Shown here: in pieces, positions 54,291 to 64,000 of the stretch | How positions within the stretch are numbered: the first letter of the stretch is position 1 | Layout of the letters: every line of letters begins with the position of its first letter | Source of the DNA: Alphaproteobacteria bacterium | GTDB taxonomy: Bacteria > Pseudomonadota > Alphaproteobacteria > UBA2966 | Assembly (NCBI GenBank): GCA_018654745.1 | Contig: JABILA010000135.1 | Location: 41,323 to 105,322, forward strand | DNA: 64,000 nt | Reading direction: 5' to 3' | The notes under the pieces: model-generated | Told to the model about the DNA's origin: nothing | Seen by the model: the letters and a program-made list of their open reading frames with translations, nothing else | The model's database searches: none | Program-made: the position numbers and the translations under genes

Positions 54291-55604
54291 ATGTCGGTCA
54301 TTACAAAAATCCAATCGCCTACAATTGAAATCTATGCAAAAAAATATTCTGACGTGCCGAAGGAAGTCATCTTGAAAGAGGATTTGCTGCGTCAGGGCCT
54401 GGATTTAAGCCCGGCAGCGTTGAAGGCGGCAGCTAACAGTCGGCCACAGGCGTACTTTTTGTTCTCCTATAATATGAGCGACCACGGAGATATGGATGAA
54501 GGTGTCAGCACATCGGCGCCTGAAGACATCATTTTTCGGGATGGTCCCTACGGGTTGGCCAGAACATCCGTGCGCGTCGTGTTGAACAAAAATTCCCCGT
54601 ATAAAATCGACGTCATCGATGGTGATCTAAAAGTCTGTGAAAACGGTATTGCTGTCGCCGATGTAGATTATCCGGACAAGCCTTCTTATTACGGAAAGAA
54701 GTTATCGGACGGTCTGAATTATGAACAAGTGATTCCGTTGCTCTACAATTCTTACGCGTTCATAACAACGTTCAGGGCATGCCATTACTGGGGTAAAAAA
54801 GAAGAATGCCAGTTCTGCGACATAAATTATAACTTACGTGAAGTTCGCCGTTTGTCCGGTGATCATGTGACCGCAGATGCGATAAAGAACAAGGACCATG
54901 TCACCGAAGTGATCGGTGCCATGGCGGACGAGCTGGATCCTGCACAAAGAATGATCACGATCATTATGACCGGGGGTTCCATTTTGCGTCCGGTGCAAAA
55001 GGGGCCGGACAACGCAGCTGACTTTAATATTCCCTACGTCGAAGCCATTCGCGAGCGCATCGGCCATCGCGTGCCCATCGTCATGATAACTGAATCACAG
55101 CCCATGGATCGTCTCAGGCGTATGAAAGAAGCCGGTATAACGACGCATAATGCAAATCTTGAGGTATGGGACAAAGATCTGTTCAAAACGATCGCCCCCG
55201 GCAAGGAGGCGTATGTCGGTTATGACAACTGGGTGCGTGGTCTGCTTGATTCTGTTGAGGTTTTTGGTGAAGGCAGGGTTAGCCCGAACATGGTTTCCGG
55301 TGTTGAAATGGCTCAGCCATGGGGGTTCGATAACGTCAAGGAAGCTGTTGCATCAGCCACTGAGGGATTTGAATATCTGATGTCCCATGGCGTCATCCCA
55401 CATCTGGATACCTGGTGTATTGAGCCCGGCACGCGCCTGGCAGACAATCCGCCAGTGCCGCTTGATTTTTTGATACAGGCAAACATCGCCTGGTATGAAA
55501 CATGGCGAAAATACAAACTGCCACCTTTTGAAGGCTATGGCCCAATGGGCTCTCCCGGTGTTGCTGTTTACGGGAATACCGGTTCTGTGGATATGGGTGG
55601 CTGA
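54291..55604 (+). CDS. Radical SAM protein with non-canonical C-x8-C-x2-C motif
   Basis: A 437-residue protein from ATG 54291 with GGGA seven bases upstream. A 150-residue N-terminal region (KYSDVPKEVILKEDLLRQG onward) precedes the core. The cluster motif is C164-x8-C173-x2-C176 (ACHYWGKKEECQFCD) rather than the usual C-x3-C-x2-C. It is followed by a TGGS SAM-binding motif at 227-230 and a TIM-barrel-like order of strands (IVMITESQPMDRLRRMKEAG, NANLEVWDKD). It should bind a 4Fe-4S cluster and cleave SAM, but the reaction is unknown. It is followed after 22 bp by a YciI-like gene. I recognise no characterised homologue. Confidence 0.85.
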   Translation: MSVITKIQSPTIEIYAKKYSDVPKEVILKEDLLRQGLDLSPAALKAAANSRPQAYFLFSYNMSDHGDMDEGVSTSAPEDIIFRDGPYGLARTSVRVVLNKNSPYKIDVIDGDLKVCENGIAVADVDYPDKPSYYGKKLSDGLNYEQVIPLLYNSYAFITTFRACHYWGKKEECQFCDINYNLREVRRLSGDHVTADAIKNKDHVTEVIGAMADELDPAQRMITIIMTGGSILRPVQKGPDNAADFNIPYVEAIRERIGHRVPIVMITESQPMDRLRRMKEAGITTHNANLEVWDKDLFKTIAPGKEAYVGYDNWVRGLLDSVEVFGEGRVSPNMVSGVEMAQPWGFDNVKEAVASATEGFEYLMSHGVIPHLDTWCIEPGTRLADNPPVPLDFLIQANIAWYETWRKYKLPPFEGYGPMGSPGVAVYGNTGSVDMGG

Positions 55605-55626
55605 GGTCGCCGAGGAGGGAGACGAT

Positions 55627-55971
55627 ATGCTATTTGCATTTATCTGTTTTGATCGTCCGGGGAAAGCCGACCTCAGGCAGAGCATTCGGGCGGAACATAT
55701 TGAGTATATGATGGCAGCCAAAGATCAAACCGTCTTTGGTGGCCCGCTGCAGGATGATCGTGGAGACATCACCATCGGCAGCATCTTCGCAATTGATTTT
55801 GTAAACCGGGAAGAGGCGGAGGCTTTCATTGCGGATGAGCCCTATACAAAATATGGACTGTTCGATCCACCTCAAATCCATCCCTGGATACAGATGGTGC
55901 CGGAAAAAGAAAAGGGGAGTTTGCAGCGGGAACTGGATCGTCAGAAAGCCTTGATTTCAGAATCCACTTAA
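55627..55971 (+). CDS. YciI-like protein
   Basis: 114 residues from ATG 55627 with GAGGGAGA upstream; the open frame begins earlier, inside the radical SAM gene. The YciI/DGPF-like ferredoxin fold is seen in FAFICFDRPGKADLRQSIRAEHIEYM (with the conserved His), GGPLQDD, GSIFAIDFVNREEAEAFIADEPY and PWIQM. Members act as small hydrolases or dechlorinase-like enzymes, or as accessory domains. It probably acts with the radical SAM protein. Confidence 0.88.
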   Translation: MLFAFICFDRPGKADLRQSIRAEHIEYMMAAKDQTVFGGPLQDDRGDITIGSIFAIDFVNREEAEAFIADEPYTKYGLFDPPQIHPWIQMVPEKEKGSLQRELDRQKALISEST

Positions 55972-56061
55972 AGGACAGGTAGCGGTCAGGCGAAAAATCG
56001 GGTTCGGACAATCTCACTTCTGTTGTTATGATATACAAGGCATATCAGCGCGATAACGGAA

Positions 56062-57858
56062 TTGGTGGACTGGCTTTTGACAAACCTGTTCAGATTGAAA
56101 TTATGGATCAGGACGCTGGCCCTGGTGCTACCTGTCGTCTTTTCTTTCACGACACTTGATGCCATCGCAGCGTTGAACCCTGACGAACAATTAAACAACA
56201 ACCGTCAACAATTCATGCCACGTAGTCCACTGGTAGAGCGTTTGCAGGTGCTTTTCGCTGAACTCAAAATCTACAGCGGTGTCATTGATGGTCGTTTGAA
56301 TGATGATCTGACGGCGGCTGTACAACATTACCAGTCACGTGCAGGACTTACCGTCGATGGCAAGGTGAGTGAAGAATTGCTGGCCCATGTCGAATTCAAG
56401 AGCGAAGCGGAAGCCCTGCTTGTCCGTCTGGATGTGGTGGGCAGCGAACAGCGGGTGAAGGCGCGTGAGAAGCTGCAATCTGTTGCTTTGACCCGGTCGC
56501 TGCTGGATCCGGCGCGGAAAAACCAGGTTGCCGATCTGACCCGCAACCGGGACATTTGCTTTCAGGCACCAACGGTGGATTGCCTGGTGTTTGAAGCGAT
56601 CGAATCAGCCAAGGCTGTTGGGCGGCCACATTTTCGGGATTGGACTTATGGTGAAATTGCTGTGGTTCAGGCACGCCTTGGTCAGGTAGAAGCTGCCCGC
56701 GAGACAGCTGGCCGTATTCAGGATCCTCGTTTGATTCTTGTGACATTGCGCAATATTGCCGTGGCGCTGGCAAAAGCAGACAAGATTCAACTGGCTCTGG
56801 ACAGCGCGGCAATTATTCCTGATGAGTGGCTCAAGGCCGAGGCGTTGGTTGCGATAGCCGTCGCACAGACCCGCAATGGCGGTTGGCCACAAGCCCGGCA
56901 AACAATGCGGGAAATTGAGCAACTGATAAATTTACCTGAAACAACAGGTGACATCGATTTCAAAAAAACCGCCCTGACCACTGGTATGGCGCGAAAACTC
57001 GTCAAGGCAGGTGATCCGTCCGCTGCCGTGCGGATCATGAAGGGAGAACGAGATCGTATCAAGGCATTGATGATAGTTGACCCGAGCACAAAGAAGCGAT
57101 CTGGCGTATCGGCATCTCTTAGTACGCTTGCGGCTGGTTTTGCTCAAATCGATGAAGCCGAAGAAGCCAGAAAACTACTCGATTTCGCCGTGGACATCGT
57201 CCACCGACGTTCCGTTTCGGTCGCCCTGGCCAGAGCCTACGGTCGCGCAGGGCAGGACGAACCTGCGACCGCAATCATCAACGCCCTGGAAGAACCAAGG
57301 TATCGATCCATATTGCTTGCGGATATGGCACGCTATCAGGCTTTGTCGGGCATTGATGACAGAGCAAGAATTAACCTGGCAAGAGCAGAAACAGCTGTCG
57401 CCGCAATAGCGCAAGGTCAAAAATTTGCCATAAATCATGCCCGTGAACGTATTGCGACAAGCTGGATCGCACTTGGGGACCTGGGCCAGGCTGGTGAAGC
57501 AGCACTAAGGATAACTGATGCCGGTATTAGAACGGGTGTCTGGTGGCAAATTGCGGTGGCTCATATCGATGCCGGTGCGACCCAATTAGCCCAAAAATCA
57601 ACCAACAATGCAATTGCATCTATCGCAAGTGTTAAAAGCACACTGGATCGCGTCTGGCTTTATTGTGGCCGGGTTCAGATCATGGCGGAACGACGGAATA
57701 ATCAACAGGCATTACTCGCCTTTTCGAAGGCGATGGAGATCGCCAGGGGCATTCGTCATTCCTGGACAAGAGCCCAGGCTTTGGTTCGGTTGGTTGAAGC
57801 ATTTTCAGCTCTGCCAGGGCCTCTCGCAGGGTCAAAAAGCAATAGTCTGAAAAATTAA
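56062..57858 (+). CDS. Secreted peptidoglycan-binding protein with helical repeats
   Basis: A 598-residue protein. The signal/anchor segment is at about 14-36, with possible cleavage near AIAALN. The PG_binding_1 domain spans about 52-110 (RLQVLFAELKIYSGVIDGRLNDDLTAAVQHYQSRAGLTVDGKV). From about 160 to 590 there are TPR-like helical repeats built on A-x-A-x3-A patterns (GEIAVVQARLGQVEAARETAGRI, ALARAYGRAGQDEPATAIINAL). It should sit in the periplasm on the cell wall. It lies just upstream of the giant repeat protein, 311 bp away and in the same direction, but separately transcribed as far as can be seen. The start (TTG or GTG) at 56062 is tentative. Confidence 0.8.
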   Translation: MVDWLLTNLFRLKLWIRTLALVLPVVFSFTTLDAIAALNPDEQLNNNRQQFMPRSPLVERLQVLFAELKIYSGVIDGRLNDDLTAAVQHYQSRAGLTVDGKVSEELLAHVEFKSEAEALLVRLDVVGSEQRVKAREKLQSVALTRSLLDPARKNQVADLTRNRDICFQAPTVDCLVFEAIESAKAVGRPHFRDWTYGEIAVVQARLGQVEAARETAGRIQDPRLILVTLRNIAVALAKADKIQLALDSAAIIPDEWLKAEALVAIAVAQTRNGGWPQARQTMREIEQLINLPETTGDIDFKKTALTTGMARKLVKAGDPSAAVRIMKGERDRIKALMIVDPSTKKRSGVSASLSTLAAGFAQIDEAEEARKLLDFAVDIVHRRSVSVALARAYGRAGQDEPATAIINALEEPRYRSILLADMARYQALSGIDDRARINLARAETAVAAIAQGQKFAINHARERIATSWIALGDLGQAGEAALRITDAGIRTGVWWQIAVAHIDAGATQLAQKSTNNAIASIASVKSTLDRVWLYCGRVQIMAERRNNQQALLAFSKAMEIARGIRHSWTRAQALVRLVEAFSALPGPLAGSKSNSLKN

Positions 57859-58169
57859 TTTTCCTGAAAAACCCTGAATTTGCCCCATAATCGAACGGTC
57901 GGTTTTTTGATTTGGCTATGCACAAAAGTCATGAATCGCAGAAATCCGCCAGACTCCGGCAGTGAAACAAGGTATACCCGACTAACGAAGTCGGAAATTA
58001 CTAAGTCATTGAAAAATAACGAAAAAAATGGCTTTCCTGCCTCCTGAAGGGGTTGAAACTCTTGGTGGGGAGGATCATATTCAAGCAGCAGACAAAAGGG
58101 CGAAATCCGTCTTTAGGCTGTTGAAGATCAAGATGACCAGACCAATCAAGCTTGCCGGAGGGCTGTACC
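57859..58169. other. Upstream region of the giant repeat protein gene
   Basis: 311 bp, AT-rich around 57960-58060, with A-runs (GAAAAATAACGAAAAAAATGG). It ends with a very strong ribosome binding site, GGAGGG (58157-58162), seven bases before the GTG start. It should contain the promoter of the repeat protein. I see no coding sequence or clear terminator. Confidence 0.55.

Positions 58170-64000
<5,831 letters not shown>

Noticed and set aside
51670..55971. Idea that the radical SAM cluster is an island inserted at tRNA-Arg
   Set aside because: No integrase, transposase or repeat of the tRNA 3' end was recognised, and base composition is not clearly different. Adjacency alone is weak evidence.

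Overview
The window looks like a chromosomal segment of an alphaproteobacterium, probably a marine member of Rhodospirillales or a neighbouring order. Support comes from the order rpmH-rnpA-yidD-yidC-engB-argB, the block ribF-ileS-lspA-bamF-M16-M16 and mutL, a BamF-type lipoprotein, DUF2336 and alphaproteobacterial-style CheZ. Base composition is moderate and even. I see no IS element, phage, integrase or CRISPR array. Genus-level placement is not possible from this sequence alone.

Layout. 1-6676: the 3' end of glmM, a small lipoprotein, then a leftward five-gene operon (DsrE-like protein, GST, acyl-CoA ligase, Fe-S protein, degenerate ligase), then a PA14-domain secreted protein. 6807-11245: a membrane hydroxylase, a YtoQ-like protein, a crotonase, a leftward cheZ and a MaoC hydratase. 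11263-22634: a housekeeping block (ribF, ileS, lspA, bamF, two M16 peptidases, pgi, mutL). 22636-29965: rmuC, def-fmt-truA, a membrane protein, dapE-dapD and a HAD nucleotidase. 30148-34875: a rightward c-di-GMP operon (EAL protein, GGDEF protein, DUF2336 protein) lying between the HAD gene and argB. 34881-39364: the leftward argB-engB-yidC-yidD-rnpA-rpmH operon, ending upstream at rpmH.

39657-51746: a TVP38-like membrane protein with a disulfide oxidoreductase, an orphan histidine kinase, small envelope proteins, a methyltransferase, hemN, a P1-family peptidase followed by a peptide-binding protein, a coiled-coil lipoprotein and tRNA-Arg(ACG). 51761-55971: the least familiar set. It comprises an NTF2-like protein, a CapK/PaaK-like adenylating enzyme and an Lrp/AsnC regulator, divergent from a radical SAM protein with an unusual C-x8-C-x2-C motif and a YciI-like protein. 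56062-64000: a peptidoglycan-binding helical-repeat protein, then the start of a giant FecR-domain/acidic-linker/tandem-repeat protein, probably a secreted adhesin, which runs off the window.

The best candidates for something new are the radical SAM/adenylating cluster and the CheZ with three FliM-like CheY-binding motifs strung along a Pro/Ala-rich tail. Next come the degenerate ligase with its Fe-S partner and the FecR-fused giant repeat protein. All functional statements are from reading sequence and family knowledge; no search was run.
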